Assembly (NCBI GenBank): GCA_012727835.1
Contig: JAAYGE010000205.1
Span: 1 to 21,080, forward strand
Reading direction: 5' to 3'
Length of the DNA: 21,080 bases
From: Bacillota bacterium
Lineage (GTDB): Bacteria; Bacillota_H; UBA994; UBA5500
Shown here one piece after another: positions 6,859 through 15,593 of this stretch. Each line of letters starts with the position of its first letter. The stretch's first letter is position 1. The position numbers and the translations under genes were made by a program. Below the pieces are notes generated by a model. The model ran no database searches. It was not told the DNA's origin and saw only the letters and a program-made list of their open reading frames with translations.

Positions 6859-7989
6859 ATGGTTAATCAAGATCGGATTGTACAAGAATTCATGGAACTA
6901 GTGCAGATTGACAGTGCACCAGGCCAAGAAAGGCAACTGGCCGATGCTCTAAAGCAAAAGCTCGAAGCTCTAGGCCTAGAAGTATTGGAGGATAATGCCG
7001 GAGCCGCTATCGGAGGCGATACAGGTAATATCATAGCTCGCCTGCCGGGACAGCTTAAGAACGTGCCTACGGTGGCTTTTGCTGCCCATATGGACCGGGT
7101 TACCCCTGGTTTCGGTATTAAGCCCCAAATTAAGGATGACGTCATCTATAGCGATGGGACCACCATTCTGGCGGCCGACGATGTGGCTGGAATTGTGCAG
7201 ATGCTGGAAGCGGTTCGCGTTCTAAAGGAGCAGAAAATCGAACACGGCGATATCGAACTCCTCTTCACTATTTCTGAAGAAGCCGGCCTGCAGGGGGCAA
7301 AAAATCTGGACCGTAATCTACTTAAGGCCGAGGCAGCCTATTTCTTAGATGGGGGCGGCGATGTGGGTACCATCATTCCCTCGGCGCCAGCGCAAAAGAA
7401 GCTGACGGTTAAAGTTTATGGTGTACCTGCTCATGCGGGGATCGAACCGGAAAAAGGCACTAGCGCCATCGTTGTGGCAGCCGAGGCGATTACTCGCATG
7501 AATCTGGGCCGTATTGATGAGGAATCCACCTGCAATATTGGGATCATCAAGGGCGGTCAGGCTACCAACATCATTCCAGCGGAAGTAACCCTTATAGGTG
7601 AAGTGCGTAGCCGCAATGAGGCCAAATTGGAAGCACAGGTCAACCATATGGTTAGCGAATTTGAGGCGGCTGCAGACCGTTTTGGTGTTACGGTGGATAT
7701 CGAAATAGAAGAAAGCTATCCGGCCATGAATCTCAGTGAAGATGATCAGGCCGTTCAGCTGGTAGTGGAAGCGACTAAGGCCTTAGGCCTCTCCCCTGTG
7801 TTGGTGCCAACCGGTGGCGGCAGTGACGCCAACATCCTGGTGGGCAAGGGCCTGCCTTCGGTCATCTTGGGTATCGGCATGGAAAAGGTGCATTCCACGG
7901 AAGAGTTTATCTCTATCAAACAGTTGGTGGCCGGTGCCGAGCTGGTGGTAGCTATCGTCCAACAAGCTGCTAATGCTAAAGTTGAATAA
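6859..7989 (+). CDS. M20 family metallopeptidase, peptidase T-like
   Basis: A 376-residue dizinc peptidase of the M20 family, closest to the peptidase T-like group that trims small peptides in the cytoplasm. Metal and catalytic residues are in place: H77 and D79 in AAHMDRV, D107/D108 in AADDVAG, E140 and E141 in ISEEAG, D164 in FLDGGG and H345 in EKVHSTEEF. The dimerisation-domain segment GVPAHAGIEPEKG sits mid-protein as expected. Start: an ATG at 6826 is in frame but lacks a ribosome site. GGAGGTG at 6847-6853 precedes two consecutive ATG codons; the second (6859) has the better 5-7 base spacing and gives the usual family N-terminus. No signal peptide is seen. Substrate preference is not predictable. 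Confidence 0.92.
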   Translation: MVNQDRIVQEFMELVQIDSAPGQERQLADALKQKLEALGLEVLEDNAGAAIGGDTGNIIARLPGQLKNVPTVAFAAHMDRVTPGFGIKPQIKDDVIYSDGTTILAADDVAGIVQMLEAVRVLKEQKIEHGDIELLFTISEEAGLQGAKNLDRNLLKAEAAYFLDGGGDVGTIIPSAPAQKKLTVKVYGVPAHAGIEPEKGTSAIVVAAEAITRMNLGRIDEESTCNIGIIKGGQATNIIPAEVTLIGEVRSRNEAKLEAQVNHMVSEFEAAADRFGVTVDIEIEESYPAMNLSEDDQAVQLVVEATKALGLSPVLVPTGGGSDANILVGKGLPSVILGIGMEKVHSTEEFISIKQLVAGAELVVAIVQQAANAKVE

Positions 7990-7993
7990 AAGA

Positions 7994-8025
7994 AAAGGCT
8001 GCGCAAATGATCTTGCGCAGCCTTT
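7994..8025. terminator. Bidirectional terminator, M20 peptidase / histidine kinase
   Basis: AAAGGCTGCGCAA (7994-8006) pairs perfectly with TTGCGCAGCCTTT (8013-8025), loop 6 nt. The minus strand runs on into TTTTCTTTTATTC, a strong tail for the kinase operon. The + side ends in TTTCTG. It lies between convergent stop codons. Confidence 0.88.
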
Positions 8026-8035
8026 CTGTGTCAGT

Positions 8036-9436
8036 TTAGCGCTGGCTCACCTGGTGCACTCCACCGATGGGTAAGCGCACCGTTACCTTAGTACCCTTAC
8101 CTTCTTCACTGCTCAATAACAGTTGGCCGCCGTGCAGAGTAACTATTTCATTGGCTATAGACAACCCCAGGCCGCTTCCCGGTTTGCGCCCGTCCACCTT
8201 AACAAATTTGCTGAGTACGTGGGGTAAGTCTTTGGCGGCAATACCTGGACCGGTGTCAATCACATCAATTTCCACTACTTCGCCATAGCGATGAGTGCGA
8301 ATAGTGATAGATCCGCCTGCCGGCGTAAACTTGAGGGCATTATCCAAGAGATTGAGCAATACTTGTTTCAGCCGATTGCCGTCGCCATCCATCTCCGGTA
8401 TGTTGCCCCCCAATTCCATAGCCAGGGCCACCGACTTTTTGGCCGCTTTCACCGAAAGCAGGTCATGGATTTCCCCCACCAATTCGTTGATGCTAACTTT
8501 TTCGAGGATGAGGCTGATGCGACCAGCCTGCAACTGGGAGAAGTCTAGCAAATCTTCCACCAGGCCTATCATGCGTTCCGTCTCTTTGCCTATGATCTCT
8601 AGCCCTAAGGCCAGCTCCTCCTTGTCCTCTAGCCCGCCCGAACTGAGGGTCTCTTCCCAGCCCTTAATAGCCGTTAGTGGGGTGCGCAACTCATGGGTTA
8701 TAGAAGAGATAAAATCGTTTTGCAACTTCTCATTGCGCTCTATTTGATCAAACATTTTATTATAGATTGCGGCCACCCGACTAAACTCGGCTTCCGTCGG
8801 CTTAACCAGACGCGCGGGATACTCAGAATCGATAATTTGTTCAGCCGTATTATTGAGGATCTCTAAAGGAGCTATGGCTCGTCTAATAAGGGGAAGAAAT
8901 AGGCCGGGAGCTGCCGCAATAATAACACAGCCAACGATGAGTCCATAAAAGGTTAAAGTATTGATTATATGGTGGGTCCGTTCCATGGATACGGTATAAC
9001 GCAATACCCCGGTAATCCGATTAGAGTTATAAATAGGTACGCAGACCGCCATGATCCGTTCGCTGGTAACATAATTTCGCCCCTTCCAGACGCCTATATT
9101 GCCTAAACGGGCAGCCTCAAAATCCGGCTCTCCTTCCACGCGCTGGGGCAAGGGATCACTGGTCTGTGACAAGACTTTACCGCTAAGATCCAGTATTTCT
9201 ACTTGCAGCGTATCACTGGTATCAATATTTTGCAGGAAACGATCGGGATTATTGCTTCGCCAGCTGGCATTATGGGTATAAGCAGCGAGCAATGCTCGCT
9301 GCCTCAGAGCGTATTCGGCAGCTGTATGGTAATAGGCCCTTATGCCATTAGCATAAATAATTTCCAGCACTATCACCGCTGCGACGATGATTAAGAAATA
9401 ATGTAACAGTAAGCGGCGCTGGAGGCTACTGGCCAA
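8036..9436 (-). CDS. Membrane sensor histidine kinase
   Basis: A 466-residue sensor kinase of the PhoR/ResE/WalK-like class. Transmembrane segment 1 is at about residues 11-30. An extracytoplasmic sensor region (31-158) contains EILDLSGKVLSQTSDP and the RITGVLRYTVSM end strand typical of Cache/PAS-type sensors. Transmembrane segment 2 is at about 160-184. A HAMP-type linker follows. The phospho-acceptor is H248 in SSITHELRTPL. The ATPase domain shows the N box LLNLLDNALKF, G1 DTGPGIA and G2 GSGLGLSI. The start overlaps the response regulator end by 11 bases, indicating translational coupling and a dedicated pair. The signal sensed is unknown. Confidence 0.93.
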   Translation of the reverse strand: MASSLQRRLLLHYFLIIVAAVIVLEIIYANGIRAYYHTAAEYALRQRALLAAYTHNASWRSNNPDRFLQNIDTSDTLQVEILDLSGKVLSQTSDPLPQRVEGEPDFEAARLGNIGVWKGRNYVTSERIMAVCVPIYNSNRITGVLRYTVSMERTHHIINTLTFYGLIVGCVIIAAAPGLFLPLIRRAIAPLEILNNTAEQIIDSEYPARLVKPTEAEFSRVAAIYNKMFDQIERNEKLQNDFISSITHELRTPLTAIKGWEETLSSGGLEDKEELALGLEIIGKETERMIGLVEDLLDFSQLQAGRISLILEKVSINELVGEIHDLLSVKAAKKSVALAMELGGNIPEMDGDGNRLKQVLLNLLDNALKFTPAGGSITIRTHRYGEVVEIDVIDTGPGIAAKDLPHVLSKFVKVDGRKPGSGLGLSIANEIVTLHGGQLLLSSEEGKGTKVTVRLPIGGVHQVSQR

Positions 9437-10127
9437 CCTGCATCCCTTCCCAACGATAACCGTGTCCCCAAACCGTTTCTATATAGCGGGGGGAGCTGGG
9501 GTCATCTTCTATTTTTAAGCGAATACGTCGAATATTAACGTCCACCACTTTGGGGTCACCCACATAGTTGGGGCCCCAAATTGCATCCAGAATTTTGGCA
9601 CGGCTAACCGCCTGTCCTTCATGGGACATGAGTAACTGCAAAATCGCCAGTTCGGTAGGGGTCATTAGAATCGGTTCTCCATGCTTATACAGCCGCATTT
9701 CTCCCATGCGCAGTAGGAAGGGGCCGCTGCTGAGTTCCGGCATAGTTGCTGTCGCCTGTTCTGGCATCCTGCGGCGTAGGGCATTAACTCGCGCCACTAA
9801 CTCGGCGGGGCTAAAGGGTTTAACCACATAGTCGTCGGCACCTATTTCCAGACCCGTAACTTTATCCTGTTCTTGCCCTTTAGCTGTGAGCATAATAATC
9901 CCCATTTGCGGTCGTAGCTGCCGCAACTCTTTACAGACCTCAAAGCCATCAATACCCGGCAACATAATATCTAACAGGGCCAACTGAATGTCCGGTTGGT
10001 CCCGGATGATTTCAATGGCTTCTTCCCCTGTTGCCGCCTCAATCACCGTAAAGTCATGGCGGCGCAAATTAACTGCTATAAAGCCCCGAATAGAAGCCTC
10101 GTCTTCCAGCACTAATATCTTGCACAT
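9426..10127 (-). CDS. OmpR/PhoB-family response regulator
   Basis: A 233-residue two-domain regulator. The receiver has the acidic pocket E8/D9, phospho-acceptor D53 in LLDIMLPG, T81 in MLTAKG and K103 in VVKPFSP. The C-terminal winged helix-turn-helix includes TPTELAILQLLMSHEG, VDVNIRRIRLKIEDD and ETVWGHGYRW. Start: the frame is open back to an ATG at 10247, but GGAGGTAGGAAGC directly precedes the ATG at 10127, where the receiver fold begins. It is first in a two-gene operon with the downstream kinase. The targets are unknown. A possible extended -10 lies at 10164-10172 (minus strand). Confidence 0.94.
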   Translation of the reverse strand: MCKILVLEDEASIRGFIAVNLRRHDFTVIEAATGEEAIEIIRDQPDIQLALLDIMLPGIDGFEVCKELRQLRPQMGIIMLTAKGQEQDKVTGLEIGADDYVVKPFSPAELVARVNALRRRMPEQATATMPELSSGPFLLRMGEMRLYKHGEPILMTPTELAILQLLMSHEGQAVSRAKILDAIWGPNYVGDPKVVDVNIRRIRLKIEDDPSSPRYIETVWGHGYRWEGMQVGQ

Positions 10128-10163
10128 GCTTCCTACCTCCTTCTGGCACAATATCTCCTCTTC

Positions 10164-10172
10164 AGTATAGCA
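10164..10172 (-). promoter_or_regulatory. Extended -10 upstream of the two-component operon
   Basis: On the minus strand TGCTATACT matches an extended -10 (TGn plus TATACT), 36 bases before the regulator start codon. No clear -35 is visible. The rest of the interval to 10328 shows no gene or strong hairpin. Confidence 0.45.
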
Positions 10173-10328
10173 TAGGTTAACGACTCTTTCGCAGTAGTCA
10201 GTAGTCGCTAAGTTGCCTACTATTTTCTCAACAATTGGGGCGAACATAGGTGCATAGCAGAAGCGGACAGACAGCAGGAATCGCTACAATTGGGTAAGCT
10301 TTATCGTGGGCTACATGGACATAGGGTA

Positions 10329-10982
10329 TTAGGACAGGCAGGTTAGTTTCCCACCTTCTTCCCTTTCCCACTGCTGGTAGAAGTGGTGCGCAAAGTTGAG
10401 TCGATGCTCCAACTCGCGGCGACTGATCTCGTAATTTAATGAGGCCAGGCATTCTTCATACCAGGGCGGATCAACCTGATAAAAATGCTGAATTGCGGCC
10501 GCCTGATTGCGTCCTTCTGCAGTGCCATAATGAAAAGCTAGCCAAATGGCGTTGGCCCCCATGTGATCAAGGATATCCGCATCTTGTACCAGCAGCACTT
10601 CGGGTGGGAAATTGGGAGCCTTCTTTCCTCGCCAATATTTGCTCTTGGGACGTTGATAATGGTTAGCTACGATGGCCGTTACCACTTCCAGCTTGTCAGG
10701 AGAGAAGAGATGCCCTATCTCCCGCCGAATAATGTTAGCGCCGCGGGGTCCGTGGGGTTCGGAGCCTCGATAGCCGGCTTTGCCGATATCGTGTAAAAGT
10801 CCGCCTAACTCTAGCACTTTGATGTCCACTTCTAATCCCATTTCCTTCGCCAAATGGATCGCCAGCTGAGCTGTACGCACCCCATGATACCAACGATAGC
10901 CCGGCTCCAGCGGGCTTTCGTCTACTTCTAGCATTTTGCTTCTAGCCCAAGCTTTAATAGCTTCTATATCCATCTCTAACAC
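10329..10982 (-). CDS. HD-domain phosphohydrolase
   Basis: A 217-residue HD-superfamily protein. The metal-binding histidine and aspartate residues are H33 in YHGVRT, H64-D65 in LLHDIGK, H108 in ANHYQR and D134/D136 in QDADILDHMG. This layout is that of small uncharacterised metal-dependent phosphohydrolases. HD proteins of this kind hydrolyse nucleotides or other phosphate esters, but the substrate cannot be inferred. Start: GTG at 10982 has AAGGAG 8 bases upstream. An in-frame ATG at 10973 lies too far from that site but could use the nearer GGGGTG. No transmembrane segment or RelA/SpoT domain is present. It is a single gene between the recombinase and the two-component operon, all on the minus strand. 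Confidence 0.85.
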   Translation of the reverse strand: MLEMDIEAIKAWARSKMLEVDESPLEPGYRWYHGVRTAQLAIHLAKEMGLEVDIKVLELGGLLHDIGKAGYRGSEPHGPRGANIIRREIGHLFSPDKLEVVTAIVANHYQRPKSKYWRGKKAPNFPPEVLLVQDADILDHMGANAIWLAFHYGTAEGRNQAAAIQHFYQVDPPWYEECLASLNYEISRRELEHRLNFAHHFYQQWEREEGGKLTCLS

Positions 10983-11067
10983 ACCCCATTCTCCTTGCGG
11001 CCAGACAAAATCCGTCCGCTTTCTCCCTAGTACCTGTCAATCTATGCCGAAATAACCGATTGCCTGT

Positions 11068-11754
<687 letters not shown>

Positions 11755-11762
11755 TTACCCCC

Positions 11763-11790
11763 ATTATATCACCCCCCGATTGCTAGACAA
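11763..11790 (-). promoter_or_regulatory. Promoter of the recombinase gene
   Basis: On the minus strand TTGTCT (11785-11790), a 16-base spacer and TATAAT (11763-11768) with an upstream TG form a good sigma-A promoter. I see no LexA-type palindrome overlapping it. Confidence 0.6.
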
Positions 11791-11848
11791 TGGTAGTTTC
11801 TTAGCCTCATTGACTAGCGGAAGTCGGGTAAAACTAAATCCGATTGGG

Positions 11849-12829
11849 GTGAGAACTATATTATCCCGACGATCCTTAATCCAGTGGCTGTTACTTTTGC
11901 TAATGGCAAGCCTTTGCTGGGCCTGTCGGCCGGAAGTCTATCGCCGCCCAAATGTGGGGATGGATACCTTACAGCAATTGCTTAATCAATTTGACCATCA
12001 GCTGGTGCAGCAACATATCATCGAATTGACGTCACCCTCCTATGAAGGACGGGCGGTAGGTACCCAGGGTGAACAGCAGGCTGCCGCCTATTTAATACGC
12101 CAATTAACCGACTGGCAGTTAGAGCCGTGGACTCAAGTGGGGTTCTCCAGTTATGAACATGTTTTTACCGTCCCCGAAACCGAATTGACCGGGCGAAACA
12201 TTATTGCCATCAAGCGTGGTGCCAGTAACAAATGGTTGTTATTGGTGGCCCATTACGATCATTTAGGTGTTAAAGAAGGCCAACTTTCTCCCGGCGCCGA
12301 TGATAACGCGGTCGCCGTTGCTATTTTGCTGGAGATAGCCCGTTCTATGGCCACCTGCCCCCAACCACCTGGGCACAATGTGGCCTTCGTTTTTACCAGC
12401 GGCGAAGAAATGAACCTAAGCGGCAGCCGGGCGCTGGCCCAACTTTTAGTGGAGCAGCAGTTGACCCCTCATGCGCGGGCGCTAAATCTTGATATGTTAG
12501 GCGGAATCGGTGGCAACTCTCTTGATGTTTGGTGCGAACCCTCTCGCCCTTCGGGGAGGTCATTTGCTAGAGCAGCTCGGAGGGCAATTCAAGCGGCTGG
12601 AGTTAAGTCTAAATGGGTGCAACGTCGTTTCGCTGCTGTCGATTCTCGTTCTTTCGCAGAAGTGGGAGTACCCAGTATTACGCTCAGCTGGGCCTATCAG
12701 GCTCGTTACCACCCCCACCGACATCGGCCCAGTGATTCCTGGGAGCAGCTACAGCCAGACCTTATAAATCGGGTAGGGCGGGCCCTTTTACAAGTGATTT
12801 GGACGCTGGCTAACGACAGCAACAAATAA
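11849..12829 (+). CDS. Exported M28 family aminopeptidase-like protein
   Basis: An M28-family zinc peptidase of 326 residues from the GTG used here. The N-terminus (RRSLIQWLLLLLMASLCWAC) has positive charges then a hydrophobic core, so it is exported. A cysteine follows but SLCWAC is not a canonical lipobox, so lipoprotein status is uncertain. Metal and catalytic motifs: VAHYDHLGV, GADDNAVAV, SGEEMNLSGS, LNLDMLGG and the terminal histidine region in YHPHRHRPSD. M28 enzymes usually release N-terminal residues from peptides; the substrate is unknown. The start is uncertain: the frame stays open to a TTG at 11780, but that would overlap the divergent recombinase promoter and adds an implausible leader. 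The GTG has only a poor ribosome site. The gene sits inside the SOS locus. Confidence 0.82.
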   Translation: MRTILSRRSLIQWLLLLLMASLCWACRPEVYRRPNVGMDTLQQLLNQFDHQLVQQHIIELTSPSYEGRAVGTQGEQQAAAYLIRQLTDWQLEPWTQVGFSSYEHVFTVPETELTGRNIIAIKRGASNKWLLLVAHYDHLGVKEGQLSPGADDNAVAVAILLEIARSMATCPQPPGHNVAFVFTSGEEMNLSGSRALAQLLVEQQLTPHARALNLDMLGGIGGNSLDVWCEPSRPSGRSFARAARRAIQAAGVKSKWVQRRFAAVDSRSFAEVGVPSITLSWAYQARYHPHRHRPSDSWEQLQPDLINRVGRALLQVIWTLANDSNK

Positions 12830-12853
12830 AACCCCTGCTTTGCCGCAGGGGTT
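12829..12853. terminator. Terminator between convergent M28 and small acidic protein genes
   Basis: AACCCCTGC (12830-12838) and GCAGGGGTT (12845-12853) form a 9-bp stem with a 6-nt loop. The minus strand continues as TTATTTGTT, the better tail. The + side follows with ATCTT. It can serve both genes. Confidence 0.75.
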
Positions 12854-12860
12854 ATCTTAA

Positions 12861-13124
12861 CTAGTTAGTCGGAGGGTAGTAGGGATCATAGGGATATAGC
12901 CAATTATCCGCTTCACTGGGAGGCCAGTCGGCATGCGGATGAGGGCTAGGTTCGTCATTATTGACTAGAGGATCGCGATACCAGGTGATATCGTTTATCC
13001 CATCCGGGTATGGAAGATCGGGGTAGTCGGGATGTAAGAATTCATTCAAACCATCGGGTATTAGGCCGGCAACAAGTTCGGGATTGAACTCGTGCGAGCG
13101 CCAAGGGATGCGTTTATCTGCCAT
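12861..13124 (-). CDS. Small acidic Pro/Tyr/Asp-rich protein, unknown function
   Basis: An 87-residue protein I do not recognise. The sequence is low in complexity: many Pro, Asp, Tyr and Trp residues, with YPD-like triplets around HPDYPDLPYPDG and a tail DNWLYPYDPYYPPTN. No signal peptide or membrane segment is seen, and it is probably largely unstructured. Start: the frame continues upstream to another ATG, but GGAGGTGAGGGT directly precedes the ATG at 13124, a strong site arguing for real translation. It lies 69 bases downstream of the YneA-like gene on the same strand with no clear terminator between, so it may be co-transcribed and DNA-damage-inducible. Function is unknown. Confidence 0.6.
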   Translation of the reverse strand: MADKRIPWRSHEFNPELVAGLIPDGLNEFLHPDYPDLPYPDGINDITWYRDPLVNNDEPSPHPHADWPPSEADNWLYPYDPYYPPTN

Positions 13125-13193
13125 ACCCTCACCTCCTTTGCTCAAGCTACCCATAGCTTGACCCATTCGGAGGCTATTATGCGCTTATTATTA

Positions 13194-13481
13194 TTAAGGT
13201 GAGGCAGGAAGTAGTAAGCATTGCCCCGGATAAATGACCGGGCTATCGAGTTTGTTCAGCTTCCGGATACGATAGACAATGAGCCTTATATCCTGCTCCG
13301 GTGAGCTGTGGGATTTTGCTATGCTCCACAGAGTATCGCCTTGCTGCACCACATAAGTCGGTGCAGGCCGATTATCGGCGGCCGAGCTGTGGTGAGCAAA
13401 GGCGTAACCTATAATAAAGAGGGCTAGACAAAAAACTCCTAAAGCTAAACGCCAGCCCTTTTTGCCCCCGTGATGAGTCAT
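13194..13481 (-). CDS. yneA: YneA-like LysM cell-division suppressor
   Basis: A 95-residue membrane-anchored LysM protein. One transmembrane segment lies at about residues 10-29. It is followed by an exported LysM domain (about 43-92) starting YVVQQGDTLWSIAK and ending SPVIYPGQCLLLP. Size, topology and divergent position beside lexA match YneA, the SOS-induced protein that delays cell division in Bacillus, with LysM binding peptidoglycan. Start: an ATG at 13502 is in frame but falls inside the LexA-box-like palindrome and before a good ribosome site. GGGGGTG lies 8 bases before the ATG at 13481, so I use that. Its promoter and operator are well defined. YneA is inferred from architecture and context, as LysM proteins diverge fast. 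Confidence 0.8.
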   Translation of the reverse strand: MTHHGGKKGWRLALGVFCLALFIIGYAFAHHSSAADNRPAPTYVVQQGDTLWSIAKSHSSPEQDIRLIVYRIRKLNKLDSPVIYPGQCLLLPASP

Positions 13482-13494
13482 TATAGGCACCCCC

Positions 13495-13506
13495 AAACAC
13501 ATGTTC
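13495..13506. promoter_or_regulatory. LexA-box-like operator at the yneA promoter
   Basis: AAACACATGTTC has the dyad form of the Gram-positive LexA box (GAAC-N4-GTTC) with one half-site change. It sits at the predicted transcription start of yneA, directly downstream of the -10, where a repressor would block initiation. It shares the CAAAC-N4-GTT core with a second site at 13551-13564. Confidence 0.6.
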
Positions 13507-13513
13507 TGTATAC

Positions 13514-13541
13514 ATTATAAACCCCAATTTTTATAAGTCAA
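13514..13541 (-). promoter_or_regulatory. yneA promoter
   Basis: On the minus strand TTGACT (13536-13541), a 16-base spacer and a perfect TATAAT (13514-13519). The predicted start near 13507 overlaps the LexA-box-like site. Confidence 0.7.
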
Positions 13542-13550
13542 GAGAAAAAG

Positions 13551-13564
13551 CAAACTAATGTTTG
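13551..13564. promoter_or_regulatory. LexA-box-like operator at the lexA promoter
   Basis: CAAACTAATGTTTG is a perfect palindrome, CAAAC-N4-GTTTG, with the spacing of the LexA box. Its right end overlaps the -35 hexamer of lexA (13562-13567), as expected for autorepression. Confidence 0.6.
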
Positions 13565-13591
13565 ACACCAATACTTAGCATTTGTTATACT
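13562..13591 (+). promoter_or_regulatory. lexA promoter
   Basis: TTGACA (13562-13567), an 18-base spacer and TATACT (13586-13591), ending 30 bases before the lexA start codon. Confidence 0.7.
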
Positions 13592-13621
13592 GGAGCCGAA
13601 TAAACGGGGTGAGGTGAGGAA

Positions 13622-14230
13622 GTGAAACCGACCTTGACTAAGCGGCAAGCAGAGATTCTAAATTTTATAAAACAATCGGTGTTAGAAAAGGGCTATCCGC
13701 CGTCTGTTCGGGAAATCGGAGCAGCAGTGGGCCTAAATTCCAGCGCCACAGTACATAGTCACTTAAATTCGTTAGAAAAGAAGGGTTTTATTAGACGGGA
13801 TCCAACTAAACCTCGGGCCATAGAGATACTGGATGATAGTTTTCAGTCGGTGGTAGACGCGGTGCCCGTGCCGGTTGTGGGTAGAGTTACGGCTGGTGCG
13901 CCCATTTTAGCAGTGGAAAACATTGAAGATTATTTCCCCCTTCCTCGCCAAGTAATCCGCGATCAGGAAGTCTTTATTTTGCAGGTGCGGGGCGACTCCA
14001 TGGTCGAAGCCGGCATTCTAGACGGGGATTATGTCCTAGTGCGCCGCCAGAATACTGCCGATAACGGCGACATAGTCGTGGCTTTGCTAGGTGATGAAGC
14101 TACGGTTAAGACCTTTTATAAAGAGAAAACCCACATTCGGCTGCAGCCAGAAAACCGCTCCCTATCCCCCATTCTGACGCAAAATGTGATAGTGCTGGGA
14201 AAAGTGATCGGTGTCTTCCGGCTCTTCTAG
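13622..14230 (+). CDS. lexA: LexA, SOS repressor
   Basis: A 202-residue LexA. The N-terminal winged helix-turn-helix includes [20 protein letters not shown] (residues 26-45). The self-cleavage site is A91-G92 in RVTAGAPI. The catalytic dyad is S126 in RGDSMVEAG and K163 in ATVKTFY. All elements needed for RecA-stimulated autocleavage are intact. The start is GTG with GAGGTGAGGA close upstream. It is divergent from a YneA-like gene, as in Bacillus, with a LexA-box-like palindrome on its own -35. After DNA damage, cleavage would derepress lexA, yneA and other SOS genes. Length and motifs are typical. Confidence 0.97.
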   Translation: MKPTLTKRQAEILNFIKQSVLEKGYPPSVREIGAAVGLNSSATVHSHLNSLEKKGFIRRDPTKPRAIEILDDSFQSVVDAVPVPVVGRVTAGAPILAVENIEDYFPLPRQVIRDQEVFILQVRGDSMVEAGILDGDYVLVRRQNTADNGDIVVALLGDEATVKTFYKEKTHIRLQPENRSLSPILTQNVIVLGKVIGVFRLF

Positions 14231-14264
14231 GACAAGCATATGCGAAGAAAATCTATAAAATGCT

Positions 14265-14300
14265 AAGGGCTATCGCAAAAGTGTTTTTGCGATAGCCCTT
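14265..14300. terminator. Strong bidirectional terminator, lexA / YnbB-type gene
   Basis: AAGGGCTATCGCAAAA (14265-14280) pairs perfectly with TTTTGCGATAGCCCTT (14285-14300), a 16-bp stem with a 4-nt loop. The end of the stem itself contributes the T residues on both strands. It lies between convergent stop codons. Confidence 0.85.
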
Positions 14301-14321
14301 TCGATATAAATACGGCTAATT

Positions 14322-15593
14322 TTATTTCAGGCTCAGCACGCGGCTGGCGGCCATAAGGATGCCTAAACGGGCGTGGGCGTAGGTGAGGCCGCCCTGGTAA
14401 TAGGTATTATAGGGAGGCCGAAGTGGTGCATCGGCGGATAGCTCCAGTGAACCGCCTAAGACGAAGGCGCCAGCCGCCATTATGACCGGGTCAGTGTAAC
14501 CGGGCAGATCACTCGGTACGGGTGTTACGTGGGCATCCACGGGAGCGGCCGCATGAATGGCCTGACAAAAGGCGATCACTTGCTCCGGACCAGTGAATTG
14601 AATCGACTGAATGATGTCATGGCGGGTTGCTTCGGGAGCGGGTGAAACGCTAAAACCCAACTCTTGAAAAAGAGCGGCAGCAAAAACGGCTCCCTTGAGG
14701 GCTTCCCCTACCGCATTAGGGGCAAGGAATAGGCCCTGAAGCATGGGCCGTAGATGGCCAAAGGTAGCCCCCATTTCATTGCCCAACCCAGGAGCTGTCA
14801 AATGTTCAGCAGCCCTGGCCACATAGGGCTCTCGGCCGGCCACGTATCCTCCTGTGATGGCTAGCCCGCCCCCCGGATTCTTGATCAGTGAGCCCGCCAT
14901 CAGATCGGCTCCCATGGCCCCCGGTTCTTGCGTTTCTACAAATTCGCCATAACAATTATCCACAAAGACGATGATATCCGGATTTTTACTATGGGCCAAA
15001 TCGGCCACCTGTTTGATTTGTTCTAGGGTGAGGGGTGGACGGGACGAATAGCCGCGACTTCGCTGTAGATGGATCATACCGGTGCGTGGGGTAATGGCGG
15101 CTTCTACCGCCTCCAGATCAATAGTGCCAGCCTCGTTCAGTGGGATTACCCGGTAGCTAATCCCCCGATCTAGCAAAGAGTTGCCTAAGGGGGCTGGACG
15201 TAGTCCGATGACGCTTTCTAGCGTATCGTAGGGTAAGCCGGAGGCCAGAATTAATTCCTGTCCAGGGCACAGATTGCTGAGCATGGCACAGGCGATAGCA
15301 TGGGTACCAGAAACAAAATGGGGTCGTACCAGGGCGGCCTCCGTTTGCATTAATTCGGCATAGGCGCCATCCAAGACTTCCCTGCCCGTATCGCCGTATC
15401 CATAGCCCGTGGATCCGTTTAAATGCCAATCGGACAGATGTTGGTTTTGTAGAGCGGCAATAACGCGCATTTGGTTTTCAGCCACCACAGCCCCAATTTT
15501 CTTGTGTTGTGTTTGTATTCGCTCTTCTATTGCTTCCGCCAAGGTTACCAGCTCTGGTCGAATGCCAAAACGTTGCCATAAACTATTCTGCAT
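14322..15593 (-). CDS. Methionine gamma-lyase family PLP protein (YnbB / 'aluminum resistance' type)
   Basis: A 423-residue fold-type I PLP enzyme of the family often labelled aluminium resistance protein or methionine gamma-lyase-like, as YnbB in Bacillus. The PLP lysine is K238 in AGSLIKNPGGG. VFVDNCYGEF (about 209-218) gives the aspartate that contacts the PLP pyridine nitrogen, and RPHFVSGTHA (90-99) the cofactor phosphate region. The TGYGYGDTGRE segment is a family hallmark. The substrate has not been established for this subgroup, so the lyase label is by homology only. Its ATG overlaps the end of hflX by 11 bases. The HflX–YnbB order is conserved in Bacillota, where glnRA often follows; here the operon ends at a terminator instead. 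Confidence 0.92.
   Translation of the reverse strand: MQNSLWQRFGIRPELVTLAEAIEERIQTQHKKIGAVVAENQMRVIAALQNQHLSDWHLNGSTGYGYGDTGREVLDGAYAELMQTEAALVRPHFVSGTHAIACAMLSNLCPGQELILASGLPYDTLESVIGLRPAPLGNSLLDRGISYRVIPLNEAGTIDLEAVEAAITPRTGMIHLQRSRGYSSRPPLTLEQIKQVADLAHSKNPDIIVFVDNCYGEFVETQEPGAMGADLMAGSLIKNPGGGLAITGGYVAGREPYVARAAEHLTAPGLGNEMGATFGHLRPMLQGLFLAPNAVGEALKGAVFAAALFQELGFSVSPAPEATRHDIIQSIQFTGPEQVIAFCQAIHAAAPVDAHVTPVPSDLPGYTDPVIMAAGAFVLGGSLELSADAPLRPPYNTYYQGGLTYAHARLGILMAASRVLSLK

Noticed and set aside
10228..10452. Minus-strand open frame across the HD gene end
   Set aside because: It overlaps the HD gene in another frame and has no ribosome site or recognisable motif.
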